Counted from the stretch's first letter, positions 1 through 9,642 are shown. The stretch is DNA of 64,000 nucleotides from Flagellimonas amoyensis (GCF_003058265.1 NZ_QBUK01000010.1:62001-126000); one strand, 5' to 3'. A program made the numbers and translations. Notes: generated by a model from the letters alone, not told the origin.

Positions 1-40
1 ATAACTATTATAGCAACTCCTATAATAACATTTAACTATC

Positions 41-67
41 AAAAATGGCCCGTTCTGGGCCTTTTTT
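41..67. terminator. Rho-independent terminator
   Basis: A 5-bp GC stem (GGCCC at 47-51, GGGCC at 57-61) around a 5-base loop is preceded by five A and followed by six T, so it could work in both directions. It probably ends a gene lying left of the window. The rest of 1-289 has no convincing gene; a 50-codon ORF at 68-220 has no recognisable features. Confidence 0.65.
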
Positions 68-289
68 ATGCGGTTTCATTTTTGGTGGACCCATTTCCGT
101 GAACAACTTCCCAAAACCCTTTTATTGGGCTTTATTTTCATTTTTTCACACAATTTTAGTTTCAGCGTCAATCTTTGCATGGATAGCATCAAGCTGGACT
201 TTCATCTTGGCCTAATTTAGTGTCACAAGCATTTTGTACATCCTAGTGCAAATGGAAAAAATAATTTATTAACCCTAAAAATTTATATC

Positions 290-619
290 ATGTCAAATAA
301 TAGTGGAAATGTATTGATGGCCCTGTTGACAGGTGCCGTGGTTGGAGCTGGAGTTGGAATCCTATATGCACCCGACAAGGGAAAGAAGACCAGAAAAAAA
401 ATCAAGAACAGTGCCATTAGGGCCAAAGAGGATATCACGACCAGCATATCCAATGCCAAGGACGAGTTTACGAAATCGGCCGAAGCGAAGAAAATTGAAT
501 TCGAGGAAAAGTTGGAGGACACCTTGTCCAACATGAGCTACAAGGCAGACGACATCATTGTCGCCCTTGAGAAAAAGTTGGAAGATCTAAGGAAGAAGAA
601 CGCACAACTTCAAAAATAA
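290..619 (+). CDS. YtxH domain-containing protein
   Basis: Small envelope protein of 109 residues. A glycine/alanine-rich hydrophobic stretch (about residues 8-27) ends in the LYAPDKGKKTRKK signature of the YtxH family, followed by a long charged helix likely to form a coiled coil. The family is linked to stress responses but its biochemical role is unknown. It heads a three-gene plus-strand operon with the holin-like gene (3-bp gap) and a small third gene. The start is the only ATG before the YtxH hydrophobic segment. Confidence 0.85.
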   Translation: MSNNSGNVLMALLTGAVVGAGVGILYAPDKGKKTRKKIKNSAIRAKEDITTSISNAKDEFTKSAEAKKIEFEEKLEDTLSNMSYKADDIIVALEKKLEDLRKKNAQLQK

Positions 620-622
620 TCT

Positions 623-967
623 ATGTCTCTGTTCGATATCAAGGAACATATCGCCGAAGCTGAGGACAGTGCTCGATCGTATGTGGATAGCAGTATCCAA
701 TATTATCGATTGAAGAGCTTTAAGTCGATGATGCAAGGAATCACGGTCACCGCCAAGGTACTGTTGATAGGGACAATGGCGGCTATGGGTCTGTTATTGC
801 TTTCCATTGCAGCTTCCTTCTGGATTGGGGATGTGTTGGAAAGCAATGCACAAGGTTTCCTTGTTGTAGGAGGTTTTTACATACTGATTGGTTTATTTAT
901 TTATTTGTTTAGAAGACGATTGGAGTCTCCTTTGTTGAGAAAGTTTTCTGAATTTTATTTTGATTGA
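623..967 (+). CDS. Phage holin family (PF07332-type) membrane protein
   Basis: 114-residue integral membrane protein. The first 40 residues are polar and amphipathic, then two membrane helices follow (about 44-70 and 77-95), and a basic C-terminal tail. This is the architecture of the chromosomal 'Phage_holin_3_6' family, which commonly neighbours YtxH proteins in Bacteroidota and is not evidence of a prophage. It starts 3 bp after the YtxH gene stops and its TGA overlaps the next ATG by one base, so the three genes are probably co-translated. Confidence 0.8.
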   Translation: MSLFDIKEHIAEAEDSARSYVDSSIQYYRLKSFKSMMQGITVTAKVLLIGTMAAMGLLLLSIAASFWIGDVLESNAQGFLVVGGFYILIGLFIYLFRRRLESPLLRKFSEFYFD

Positions 968-1185
968 TGATGAAAGGAAAGAAGTACAGTTCGTTTGATG
1001 AAATAGAGCAGGACATGAAAATCCTGCAGCTACAGCGTGAGATTGATGAGGAGAAACTGAAGTATGCCTTTCAGAGCACCAAGGAAGAACTCTATCCCAC
1101 CAATTTGTTGGGAGGGTTCAGCGGAATAGCAAAAAAACTGGCCCTATCTTTTGTGACCAGTAAGATTCTAAAGAGTTTTAAATAG
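967..1185 (+). CDS. Small hypothetical protein (DUF6327-like)
   Basis: 72-residue protein with a charged N-terminal helix, a GGFSGIAKKL segment and a basic, amphipathic C-terminus. I believe it is the short protein that usually closes YtxH/holin operons in Flavobacteriaceae (DUF6327-like), but no function is known. ATG at 967 overlaps the upstream TGA (TGATG); a second in-frame ATG follows directly at 970. A strong terminator follows 22 bp after the stop. Confidence 0.7.
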   Translation: MMKGKKYSSFDEIEQDMKILQLQREIDEEKLKYAFQSTKEELYPTNLLGGFSGIAKKLALSFVTSKILKSFK

Positions 1186-1207
1186 TCCACCCTTATACTT
1201 TAAATGG

Positions 1208-1236
1208 AAAAGGCACCGATTTCGGTGCCTTTTTTG
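1208..1236. terminator. Bidirectional terminator
   Basis: Nine-base arms AGGCACCGA/TCGGTGCCT with an A run on the left and a T run on the right. It lies between the YtxH operon and the convergent SPFH gene and can serve both. Confidence 0.85.
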
Positions 1237-1255
1237 TTCTTGTCGAGAAATGATA

Positions 1256-2185
1256 TTATTCCTCTTTCTTTTTGTTCTGCTGCTTTTTCATGGCCTCACC
1301 AATTTGGTTGCTGGCCGTAAACGAGGCCACCATGTTGTTGAGCATGTCGCTTCCCGCCTGAGGGGAGTTGGGCAACAGGATAAGGTTGGTGTTGGTCTCT
1401 TCGCCTATGGCCTGGAGCGTGTCGTAGTGTTGGGTCACTACAATCAGTGCTGAGGCTTCTTGGGAATTGATGCCCACTTTGTTCAGTACTTCCACAGATT
1501 CTTCCAGACCTCGGGCTATTTCACGACGCTGGTCCGCAATACCCTGTCCCTGAAGTCTTTTGCTCTCAGCTTCCGCCTTTGCTTTTTCTACGATAAGGAT
1601 CCTTGCGGCATCTCCTTCAAACTGTGCGGCGATTTTTTCACGCTCCGAAGCATTGATTCGGTTCATGGCTGCTTTCACTTGGGCGTCCGGGTCAATATCG
1701 GTCACAAGGGTCTTGATGATGTCATACCCATAATCCAACATGGCATCCTGCAGTTCTGATTTTACGGCGATGGCAATGTCATCTTTTTTCACGAACACAT
1801 CATCTAGTTTCATTTTGGGCACTTCAGCACGAACCACGTCAAATACGTAGGATGTGATTTGGTCGTGTGGATATTCCAATTTATAGAAAGCATCATATAC
1901 TTTGTCTTTGATGACGACATATTGAACGGAAACCTTCAGTTTGACGAATACATCATCCTTGGTCTTGGTTTCCACGATCACGTCAAGCTGTTGGATTTTC
2001 AAGCTCAGGCGGCCAGCAATTCGGTCCACAAGCGGAATCTTCATTTGCAATCCTGAATTGCGGATGCTCTGGAAACGGCCAAATCGTTCAATGACCACAG
2101 CGGTCTGTTGTTTTACGATAAAGAAGAACTTGAACAGAACGATAAGCGCAAAAAATAATATCGGAATTAGGAAATAGTTGCCCAT
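1256..2185 (-). CDS. SPFH/Band 7 (stomatin-like) membrane protein
   Basis: 309-residue membrane-anchored scaffold protein. One N-terminal transmembrane helix (about 5-24) is followed by the SPFH domain, beginning with the VIERFGRFQSI segment typical of stomatin/paraslipin-like members, and then a long Ala/Glu/Lys-rich coiled coil. Such proteins oligomerise in membrane microdomains and often influence membrane proteases. There is no neighbouring NfeD gene, which paraslipins often have. It ends in a Lys/Glu-rich tail. It lies downstream of gltX with a 92-bp gap and may be co-transcribed or independent. Confidence 0.85.
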   Translation of the reverse strand: MGNYFLIPILFFALIVLFKFFFIVKQQTAVVIERFGRFQSIRNSGLQMKIPLVDRIAGRLSLKIQQLDVIVETKTKDDVFVKLKVSVQYVVIKDKVYDAFYKLEYPHDQITSYVFDVVRAEVPKMKLDDVFVKKDDIAIAVKSELQDAMLDYGYDIIKTLVTDIDPDAQVKAAMNRINASEREKIAAQFEGDAARILIVEKAKAEAESKRLQGQGIADQRREIARGLEESVEVLNKVGINSQEASALIVVTQHYDTLQAIGEETNTNLILLPNSPQAGSDMLNNMVASFTASNQIGEAMKKQQNKKKEE

Positions 2186-2277
2186 AGTGTTTAGATTTTA
2201 TGTTAGGAATGAAAATTACAAAACTCTGACACATAATAAGTAGCCATCGATGAAGTTTTGTTACACATCCGTCAATT

Positions 2278-3786
2278 CTACAAAGTAGAAATGGCCTTTT
2301 TTATGCGATGGATGCTTTCTTCTTTGCCAATGAGTTCCATAATATCGAACAGGTGTGGCCCTTTCATTTCCCCGACAATGACCAATCGTAAGGGAGGCAT
2401 CACTTTTCCAAAAGAAAGTTCTTTTTCGGAGATCCATTCCTTCACTTGGGCTTCTACAGTAGCCGTATCAAAGTTGTCAATGCCTTCCAAAATACCCACA
2501 ACTGCTCCCATGATCTGTGTGGTGTCTTCTTTCCATTGTTTGCTCACCGCTTTTTCATCGTAGGAAGTCGGGGATTGAAAAAAGTAATTCCCCAATTCCC
2601 AAAGTTCGGAGACAAAACTTGCCCGTTCCTTGATAAGTGAAACTACTTTGGTGATATAGCCCGTGTTGAAAGTTTTTGCCTTTTTATCTAATTGTTTTTC
2701 AAGGACTTTTGAAAAAATTTCAGCCAGTTCTGCATCACTTTTCAATTGCATCCATTGCTGATTATACCACTTGTTCTTTTCTGGGTCAAAGCGGGCTCCT
2801 GACTTGTTCACACGCTCCAAACTGAAGCTTTGAACCAGTTCTTCCAAGGTAAAGATTTCCTGTTCTGTGCCTGGATTCCAACCCAACAACGCCAAAAAGT
2901 TGACCACTGCTTCTGGAAAAAAGCCAGCTTCCTTGTAGCCTTCGGATTCGTTCCACGATAATGGAAATACAGGAAATCCGCCCTTTTCCCCATCACGTTT
3001 GCTCAGTTTGCCTTTCCCAACTGGTTTCATGATGAGGGGCAAATGTGCAAACTGCGGAGCTTTCCATCCAAAAGCATCATAGAGCAGTTGGTGGAGCGCC
3101 AAAGAAGGCAACCATTCTTCTCCGCGGATCACGTGGGTGATCTTCATCAAATGGTCGTCCACAATATTGGCCAAGTGATACGTGGGCATGCCATCACTTT
3201 TGAAAAGTACCTTATCATCCAAAATGTTGGTGTCTATTTTTATCTCTCCCCGGATGATGTCGTTCAGCAACAATTGTTCATTCTCTGGCGATTTGAAACG
3301 AATGACATACTCATCCCCGGCATCCAGTTTTTGCTGCACCTCTTCTTTGGAGAGCGAAACGGAATTGACCAACTTCAATCGATTGTGCCAGTTATAGATG
3401 AAGGTCTTGCCCTTGGCCTCATGGTCCTTTCGGTGGTTGTCCAAACTTTCCGAAGAATCAAAGGCGTAATAAGCCTTTCCTTTTTCAATGAGATCCAAAG
3501 CATAAGCTTCGTACAGGTTTTTGCGTTCGCTCTGGCGATACGGACCGTATGCACCTTCTTTGCCGGGTCCTTCATCAAACGGAATGCCGTACCAATTCAG
3601 TGCTTTAATAATATAGTCCTCTGCACCTTCCACATAACGGTTCTGGTCCGTATCCTCAATGCGAAGCAGAAAATCACCGCCATTTTTTTTGGCAAAGAGA
3701 TAGTTGAACAATGCGGTGCGCAGACCGCCGATATGCAATGGCCCGGTGGGGCTAGGGGCAAAACGAACCCTTACTTTCTCACTCAT
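2278..3786 (-). CDS. gltX: Glutamyl-tRNA synthetase
   Basis: Charges tRNA-Glu with glutamate for translation in the cytoplasm. 502 residues, the normal length for bacterial GluRS. The class I signatures are intact: HIGG at residues 18-21 after the FAPSPTGPL lead, and KLSKR at 260-264. The start was set at the internal ATG (MSEKVRVRF) because the open frame extends 32 codons upstream through the promoter; family proteins begin just before the FAPSPTG motif. Divergent from the DUF4175 gene. Confidence 0.97.
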   Translation of the reverse strand: MSEKVRVRFAPSPTGPLHIGGLRTALFNYLFAKKNGGDFLLRIEDTDQNRYVEGAEDYIIKALNWYGIPFDEGPGKEGAYGPYRQSERKNLYEAYALDLIEKGKAYYAFDSSESLDNHRKDHEAKGKTFIYNWHNRLKLVNSVSLSKEEVQQKLDAGDEYVIRFKSPENEQLLLNDIIRGEIKIDTNILDDKVLFKSDGMPTYHLANIVDDHLMKITHVIRGEEWLPSLALHQLLYDAFGWKAPQFAHLPLIMKPVGKGKLSKRDGEKGGFPVFPLSWNESEGYKEAGFFPEAVVNFLALLGWNPGTEQEIFTLEELVQSFSLERVNKSGARFDPEKNKWYNQQWMQLKSDAELAEIFSKVLEKQLDKKAKTFNTGYITKVVSLIKERASFVSELWELGNYFFQSPTSYDEKAVSKQWKEDTTQIMGAVVGILEGIDNFDTATVEAQVKEWISEKELSFGKVMPPLRLVIVGEMKGPHLFDIMELIGKEESIHRIKKAISTL

Positions 3787-3804
3787 GCTATAGTAGTTGT
3801 GCTG

Positions 3805-3812
3805 CAAAGATA
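3805..3812 (-). promoter_or_regulatory. Bacteroidota -7 promoter element of gltX
   Basis: Reads TATCTTTG on the minus strand, 18 nt ahead of the gltX start. It matches TAnnTTTG; no convincing -33 TTG lies at the expected spacing. It also supports the shorter gltX start. Confidence 0.5.
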
Positions 3813-3948
3813 CATTGTGATGGCCTATCTTGGAAGTAGATTGAGGTTGCCTTTCCTTTTGTTTTGGGGCCAATCCGTCCAATGTTTAACAAAAAATTTC
3901 TTCTCATTAATTCAGGATCAGGTAATTTGGTGGCAAATAACATCGATT

Positions 3949-6900
3949 TTGAATAGCTATCAGGACATATTGGCCAAGCTGGAAAGCTTTACCAAAAGGT
4001 TTTATACCAAGCAATTGATCAAAGGAATGCTCCTTTTTTTGAGTTTGGGACTGCTTTTTTGGATTGTCGTCATGTCTTTGGAATTCCTCTTGTGGCTGAA
4101 CCAAGGGTGGCGATTGGCGCTGTTTTGGCTCTTCGTATTGGTTGAATTGTTCCTGCTTTACAGGTTCATCGCAGTTCCTTTGCTGTATTTGTTCAAGATA
4201 CGGAAGGGTATCGGCAACAAGGAAGCCTCCCAATTGATTGGGAAGCATTTTTCCGAAGTGGATGACAAACTGTACAACCTCCTCGAGCTTTCGGACAACC
4301 CCAACAAATCTGATCTTTTGATGGCAAGTATTGAACAACGGTCTAAGAGTCTTGGCGCTGTTCCTTTCTCAGAAGCCATCAATTTTAAGGAAAGCTACCG
4401 CTACGCCAAATATATCGTCATTCCACTGGTCTTGCTCGGGTTCATCTGGGTGACGGGGAATATTGTTTCTTTTTTCAATTCGTACAATAGGGTGGTCAAT
4501 TATGATCTGGCCTACGAGCGACCGGCGCCATTCGCTTTCAGAATATTGAATGACAAACTTGAAGTGTTGGACAGTGAACCTCTCACGGTCAAAGTAGGGA
4601 TTGAAGGAGATGTCAGGCCTGAGCGCGTTTCTATGGTCATTGAAGGCAAAGAATTGTTGTTGAAGCAAGATGGGGGCATTTACACCTATACGTTTGAAGC
4701 CCCTGTTGCCGAAACCAGTTTTTACCTTACCGCTAACGGGTGGGACTCGCAAAGTTACACCATCAAAAGTTTTGCTACTCCTGCATTGACTGATTTTGAA
4801 ATGCAATTGGATTTTCCGAAGTATCTTAATAGAACATCGGAAATCGTCACCGGAACAGGCAATGCTTCCATTCCCGAAGGAACAAAGGTGAGTTGGCAGA
4901 TTGAAGGGTTGCATATTGGGCGAATTGATATGACCACGAAGGACACCGTTCAAGGGTTCATGAAGGAGGGAAACACTTTCACATTCAGCAATAGGTTATT
5001 TACTGATTTTGATTATGAGCTGAGTACTGCAAACGAACATGTCTCCAATTTTGAACGGTTGGGGTATTCTTTGGACATCGTCAAAGATGCCAGTGCGACG
5101 GTTAGGGTAGAGCAGGTTTTGGATTCGCTGAATCCCAATCAGTCATTTTATACCGGCCAAGCCGCTGACGATTATGGAATCCAATCGATACGCTTGGTGT
5201 GCTTTCCAAGTGACGATAATGAGAATATACAACGGATCACTCTAGAACGACCCGGCGGCAATGTGTATCAGTTTTATTACACCTTTCCATCTGGATTGAA
5301 GCTGGAGCCGGGCAGAAACTATAAAATCTTTTTCGAAGTAGTTGATAATGATGGCATTAGAGGTGGTAAAGTCACCAAAAGCCAGACTTTTTCAACTACT
5401 TTTTTAGATGATAATCAACTGAAAAACAAAGAGTTGGAATTTCAGAATACTACGTTGTCCAAAATGGGCAATTCTTTGGAAAAGTTCAAGGAACAGGAGC
5501 AGGCATTGTCCAAAATCAACCAAAACCAGAAGGAAGAAAAGTCATTGCGGTTTGAGGACAAGAACCAGATCAAAGATTTTCTTCAAAAGCAACAGCAACA
5601 AGAAGAGTTGATGAAGAAGTTCAGCAATGAACTTAATGAGAGCATAGACAAGAACGAGAATAGTGAGATGAAGAAGATGCTGCAAGAACGATTGGAGCGT
5701 CAAGAGTTGGAAGCCAAAAAGAATGCTGCACTGCTGGACGAACTGAACAAATTGGCAGATAAGATCAATAAAGAAGAACTTCAACAACGTCTGGAAGAAT
5801 TAGGAAAAAACCAAGGAAAGAATACGCGTAACCTGGAACAGATCTTAGAACTCACCAAGCGGTATTATGTTACTGAAAAAGTAGCACAGATTGCCAAGGA
5901 GCTGGATAAACTTTCGGAGAAGCAAAGCACCTTATCCGAACTGAAACTTGGACAGGATTTCTCCGACAAGGAACAGCAAAAATTGAATGAGGATTTCGAT
6001 CAGCTTGAAAAGGAAATCAGGGAAGTAGAGAAAGACAATCAAGAACTCATAAAACCTGTAGGCATCAGCACCAGCAAAAAGGAGACTGAATCCATTAAGC
6101 AAGACCAAAAAGATGCGCTTGAGGAAATCAACAAACAACAAGGTCAAGAGCAATCTTCGCAACGGAATCAGCAATTGAATTCCCAGAACAATGCTTCCAA
6201 AAAGCAAAAATCCGCCGCTCAGAAAATGAAGGAAATGAGCAAAGCTCTGCAGCAAAGTGCTGGTGGAGGAGGTGGTTCAAGCGACGCTGAAGATGCTGAA
6301 ATGTTGCGTCAGATTTTGGACAATCTAGTCACCTTTTCTTTCAAGCAGGAAAATCTTTTTGATAACCTTCAAAGTGCGGACGTGGACATTTCCCAGTTTT
6401 CCAAAACGGTAAAAGACCAACAGAGTTTGAGGCGATTGTTTGAACATGTGGACGACAGCTTGTTTGCACTATCCCTTCGAAGGGTTGAGTTGTCCGAGTT
6501 TGTCAATGAACAGATCACGGAGGTGTATTATAACATTGATAAGTCACTTGAAAGTATTGCCGAGAACCAAATCTATCAGGGGGCATCTTACCAACAGTAT
6601 GTGGTGAATGCCACAAATGCTCTGGCCGATTTTTTGGCAAATATCTTGGACAACTTGCAGCAGAACATGAGCTCCGGTCAGGGAGGAAGTGGTGGACAAG
6701 ATTTTCAATTGCCGGACATCATCAAGGGCCAACAAGGTATACAGGAAAAAATGAACGGACAAGGCCAACAGGGCGGCAAGCCCGAAGGAGGTGGAGATCA
6801 GAAAGGAGCTGAAGGCGAAGGTAAGGAAGATGGCCAAGGAAACAGTGATGGGGAGAATGGAAAGGAAGGAAGACAAGGGCAAGAGAATGGCAACGGCAAT

Positions 6901-7362
6901 GGAGGGGCTAAAACAAATTCCCAAACCGATGAAATGGGCATGAGAGAGCTTTATGAGATTTACAAGGAACAACAGTTTCTTAGGGATAAACTTGAGGAAC
7001 AACTGCAGGATTTGATCCGCAAGGAGGATCAGGACTTGGCCAAAAAGCTTTTGTTGCAGATGGAGGATTTTCAGAATGACCTTTTGGAGAATGGGATCAC
7101 GGAACGAAACCGTACCAAGGCCAACAACATTCAGCACCAATTGATGAAGTTGGAAAATGCCTCCTTGGAGCAGGGGATGAAAGAACAACGCGAGAGTACT
7201 GGCAATAAAATGGATTTTACCAATCCCATTATCACGAAGTCTGAGCTGCTCAAAGATAACCAGAACGACATAGAGATATTAAATAGACAAGCACTACCTT
7301 TGCGCCAAAATTTCGAAAAGAAGGTAAAAGTGTATTTCAATAATGATCGAGTTCCATTTTAA
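3949..7362 (+). CDS. DUF4175 family large membrane and coiled-coil protein
   Basis: About 1137 residues. Two membrane helices lie near the N-terminus and a third near residue 150, followed by a large extracytoplasmic beta-rich region, then long Gln/Glu/Lys-rich coiled coils and a Gly/Gln-rich low-complexity linker (encoded near 6660-6910). This is the DUF4175 architecture conserved in Bacteroidota, function unknown, probably envelope-associated. The frame is open far upstream only because it shadows gltX. I chose TTG at 3949 (MNSYQDILAKLE) because the helix preceding the first membrane segment belongs to the family; the first ATG is at 4027. It overlaps ybeY by 20 bp. Confidence 0.85.
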   Translation: MNSYQDILAKLESFTKRFYTKQLIKGMLLFLSLGLLFWIVVMSLEFLLWLNQGWRLALFWLFVLVELFLLYRFIAVPLLYLFKIRKGIGNKEASQLIGKHFSEVDDKLYNLLELSDNPNKSDLLMASIEQRSKSLGAVPFSEAINFKESYRYAKYIVIPLVLLGFIWVTGNIVSFFNSYNRVVNYDLAYERPAPFAFRILNDKLEVLDSEPLTVKVGIEGDVRPERVSMVIEGKELLLKQDGGIYTYTFEAPVAETSFYLTANGWDSQSYTIKSFATPALTDFEMQLDFPKYLNRTSEIVTGTGNASIPEGTKVSWQIEGLHIGRIDMTTKDTVQGFMKEGNTFTFSNRLFTDFDYELSTANEHVSNFERLGYSLDIVKDASATVRVEQVLDSLNPNQSFYTGQAADDYGIQSIRLVCFPSDDNENIQRITLERPGGNVYQFYYTFPSGLKLEPGRNYKIFFEVVDNDGIRGGKVTKSQTFSTTFLDDNQLKNKELEFQNTTLSKMGNSLEKFKEQEQALSKINQNQKEEKSLRFEDKNQIKDFLQKQQQQEELMKKFSNELNESIDKNENSEMKKMLQERLERQELEAKKNAALLDELNKLADKINKEELQQRLEELGKNQGKNTRNLEQILELTKRYYVTEKVAQIAKELDKLSEKQSTLSELKLGQDFSDKEQQKLNEDFDQLEKEIREVEKDNQELIKPVGISTSKKETESIKQDQKDALEEINKQQGQEQSSQRNQQLNSQNNASKKQKSAAQKMKEMSKALQQSAGGGGGSSDAEDAEMLRQILDNLVTFSFKQENLFDNLQSADVDISQFSKTVKDQQSLRRLFEHVDDSLFALSLRRVELSEFVNEQITEVYYNIDKSLESIAENQIYQGASYQQYVVNATNALADFLANILDNLQQNMSSGQGGSGGQDFQLPDIIKGQQGIQEKMNGQGQQGGKPEGGGDQKGAEGEGKEDGQGNSDGENGKEGRQGQENGNGNGGAKTNSQTDEMGMRELYEIYKEQQFLRDKLEEQLQDLIRKEDQDLAKKLLLQMEDFQNDLLENGITERNRTKANNIQHQLMKLENASLEQGMKEQRESTGNKMDFTNPIITKSELLKDNQNDIEILNRQALPLRQNFEKKVKVYFNNDRVPF

Positions 7363-7762
7363 ATCAGACCTTATCCTTGAGGGCAAAACCAATTATTCCG
7401 ATTGGATAACTAGAATTTTGGAATCTGAGTCATTTGTTGCCGGTCAGATTGATTATATTTTTTGCACGGATGACTATTTGTTGGAGCTCAACAAACAGTA
7501 CTTGAACCACGACACGCTCACGGACATCATTACTTTTGATTACACGATGGCAAACACCATTTCGGGAGACGTGTTTATTTCAACCGAAAGGGTCAAAGAG
7601 AACGCCGAAACTTTTGGCGTGGAGTTCACCAATGAACTGCTGAGAGTGATGGCTCACGGGTTGCTTCATCTGATAGGATATGGTGACAAATCCGACGAAG
7701 AGAAAGCTGTGATGAGACAGAAAGAAGAAGAGAAAATCAAAATGTTCCACGTGGAACAATAG
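7343..7762 (+). CDS. ybeY: Endoribonuclease YbeY (16S rRNA maturation)
   Basis: 139-residue metal-dependent RNase for 16S rRNA 3'-end processing and ribosome quality control. The catalytic helix reads HGLLHLIGYGD (His105, His109). In the classical H3xH5xH zinc motif the third ligand is His; here that position is Asp115, followed by Lys, a variant I recall from other Bacteroidota YbeY proteins. It overlaps the DUF4175 gene by 20 bp and is followed 2 bp later by mnmG. Its last codons (MFHVEQ) are formed by a parS-like palindrome, which explains the odd tail. Confidence 0.92.
   Translation: MIEFHFKSDLILEGKTNYSDWITRILESESFVAGQIDYIFCTDDYLLELNKQYLNHDTLTDIITFDYTMANTISGDVFISTERVKENAETFGVEFTNELLRVMAHGLLHLIGYGDKSDEEKAVMRQKEEEKIKMFHVEQ
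7743..7758. promoter_or_regulatory. Candidate parS site 1
   Basis: TGTTCCACGTGGAACA, a perfect 16-bp palindrome. It matches the conserved parS pattern TGTTnCACGTGAAACA at all but one specified base. It overlaps the 3' end of ybeY. An identical copy lies at 9643-9658. parS is bound by ParB for chromosome-origin segregation. No parA/parB gene is in the window. Confidence 0.75.
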
Positions 7763-7764
7763 GT

Positions 7765-9633
7765 ATGTTTGAAAAGGAATATGATGTAATTGTTGTTGGC
7801 GGTGGTCATGCTGGGGCAGAGGCAACAGCTGCTGCTGCCAACATGGGTTCTAAAACGCTTTTGGTCACCATGAACCTCCAGACCATTGGGCAGATGTCCT
7901 GTAATCCTGCTATGGGCGGAATTGCCAAAGGACAGATTGTCCGTGAGATTGATGCGCTTGGTGGGTATAGTGGAATCATTACTGATAAATCCGCCATCCA
8001 GTTCAAGATGCTCAACAAATCCAAGGGGCCCGCCATGTGGAGTCCTAGGGCCCAGAATGACCGTATGCGTTTTGCTGAAGAGTGGCGAATGGCGTTGGAG
8101 AACACACCCAATGCCGATTTTTATCAGGACATGGTCACGGGTCTTTTGGTTGAGAAGGACAAGGTAGTTGGTGTGAGAACATCCCTTGGAATAGAGATTA
8201 GATCCAAAGCAGTGGTGCTTACCAATGGTACTTTTTTGAATGGCCTTATTCATATTGGAGAGAAACAGTTTGGAGGAGGTAGAGCAGGGGAAAAGGCCGC
8301 AACAGGAATTACAGAACAACTAGTGGATTTTGGTTTTGATAGTGGCCGGATGAAGACAGGAACCCCTCCCAGGGTGGATGGTCGTTCTCTTGATTATGAT
8401 AAAATGATGCCTCAGCCGGGAGACATTAAACCCGAGAAATTCTCCTATTTGGACACGCCCGTTTTGAAGGTTCAACGTGATTGTCACATGACCCACACCA
8501 GTGCTTTGGTACACGATCTTTTGCGCGAAGGATTTGATCGGTCTCCAATGTTCAACGGACGGATACAAAGTATTGGCCCCCGTTATTGTCCTTCCATTGA
8601 GGATAAGATCAACCGCTTTGCGGACAAGGATGCCCACCAGATTTTTGTAGAACCTGAAGGATGGAACACCGTTGAGGTGTATGTCAATGGATTCTCAACT
8701 TCGCTGCCAGAAGATGTTCAGTATAAAGCATTGAAATCTGTAAAAGGTTTCGAGAACGTGAAGTTTTTCAGACCGGGCTATGCTATAGAATACGATTACT
8801 TTCCGCCAACGCAATTGAAACATACGCTTGAGACGAAGCTGGTCAACAACCTCTATTTTGCTGGACAGATCAATGGAACAACAGGCTATGAAGAGGCTGC
8901 TTCACAAGGTCTTATGGCCGGCATTAATGCGCATTTAAAGATCAACGAAAAAGAACCTTTTATACTCAAAAGGGATGAAGCATATATTGGGGTTTTGGTA
9001 GATGATTTGATCACGAAAGGAACAGAAGAACCCTATCGCATGTTCACTTCCAGAGCAGAATACCGCACCTTATTGAGACAGGACAATGCCGATTTGAGGC
9101 TTACGCCCATGGGTTACGAAATAGGGTTGGCGAGAGAAGAACGCATGAAGCGGATGGAGGAGAAGCAAGAAAAGTCCAAATTGTTTGTTGACTTTTTCAA
9201 GAAGACCAGCTTCGATCCTGAAGAGATGAACCCCATTTTGGAAGAACTTGATTCTGCATCGGTGCGTCAATCCGATAAACTTTTCAAGGTGTTTTCAAGG
9301 CCAAAGGTGACCATGGACCACATGCTCCAACTGGATTCGGTTTCCGGCTTTGTGAGGGAACATGATTTGGACACTGAGGTGATGGAACAGGCCGAGATAG
9401 AAGTAAAGTATTCAGGGTATATTGAAAAGGAAAAGAGCAATGCGGACAAACTGCATCGATTGGAAAATGTTCGCATCCCGGACCATTTTGATTACTCCAA
9501 ATTAAAATCACTTTCCTACGAGGCAAGGGAAAAGTTGGAGTCCATTCGTCCCGTGACCATTTCTCAGGCCTCCCGAATAAGCGGTGTTTCTCCGGCGGAT
9601 ATTAGTGTGCTTTTGGTCTTTTTGGGCAGATAG
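7765..9633 (+). CDS. mnmG: tRNA uridine-5-carboxymethylaminomethyl modification enzyme MnmG (GidA)
   Basis: FAD-dependent enzyme that, with MnmE, installs cmnm5U at the wobble position of certain tRNAs. 622 residues, full family length. The N-terminal FAD-binding motif GGGHAGAEA lies at 12-20, the MnmG signature segments around PPRVDGR and GYEEAASQG are present, and the C-terminal helical domain is complete. It starts 2 bp after ybeY and is bracketed by two identical parS palindromes. In many bacteria gidA lies near the replication origin, consistent with those sites. Confidence 0.97.
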   Translation: MFEKEYDVIVVGGGHAGAEATAAAANMGSKTLLVTMNLQTIGQMSCNPAMGGIAKGQIVREIDALGGYSGIITDKSAIQFKMLNKSKGPAMWSPRAQNDRMRFAEEWRMALENTPNADFYQDMVTGLLVEKDKVVGVRTSLGIEIRSKAVVLTNGTFLNGLIHIGEKQFGGGRAGEKAATGITEQLVDFGFDSGRMKTGTPPRVDGRSLDYDKMMPQPGDIKPEKFSYLDTPVLKVQRDCHMTHTSALVHDLLREGFDRSPMFNGRIQSIGPRYCPSIEDKINRFADKDAHQIFVEPEGWNTVEVYVNGFSTSLPEDVQYKALKSVKGFENVKFFRPGYAIEYDYFPPTQLKHTLETKLVNNLYFAGQINGTTGYEEAASQGLMAGINAHLKINEKEPFILKRDEAYIGVLVDDLITKGTEEPYRMFTSRAEYRTLLRQDNADLRLTPMGYEIGLAREERMKRMEEKQEKSKLFVDFFKKTSFDPEEMNPILEELDSASVRQSDKLFKVFSRPKVTMDHMLQLDSVSGFVREHDLDTEVMEQAEIEVKYSGYIEKEKSNADKLHRLENVRIPDHFDYSKLKSLSYEAREKLESIRPVTISQASRISGVSPADISVLLVFLGR

Positions 9634-9642
9634 GACGATGCT

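Noticed and set aside
68..220. 50-codon ORF at the left end
   Set aside because: No recognisable features, starts inside the terminator's T run, no promoter element.
623..967. Prophage remnant suggested by a holin-family gene
   Set aside because: This holin family is chromosomal in Bacteroidota beside YtxH genes; no phage gene is nearby.
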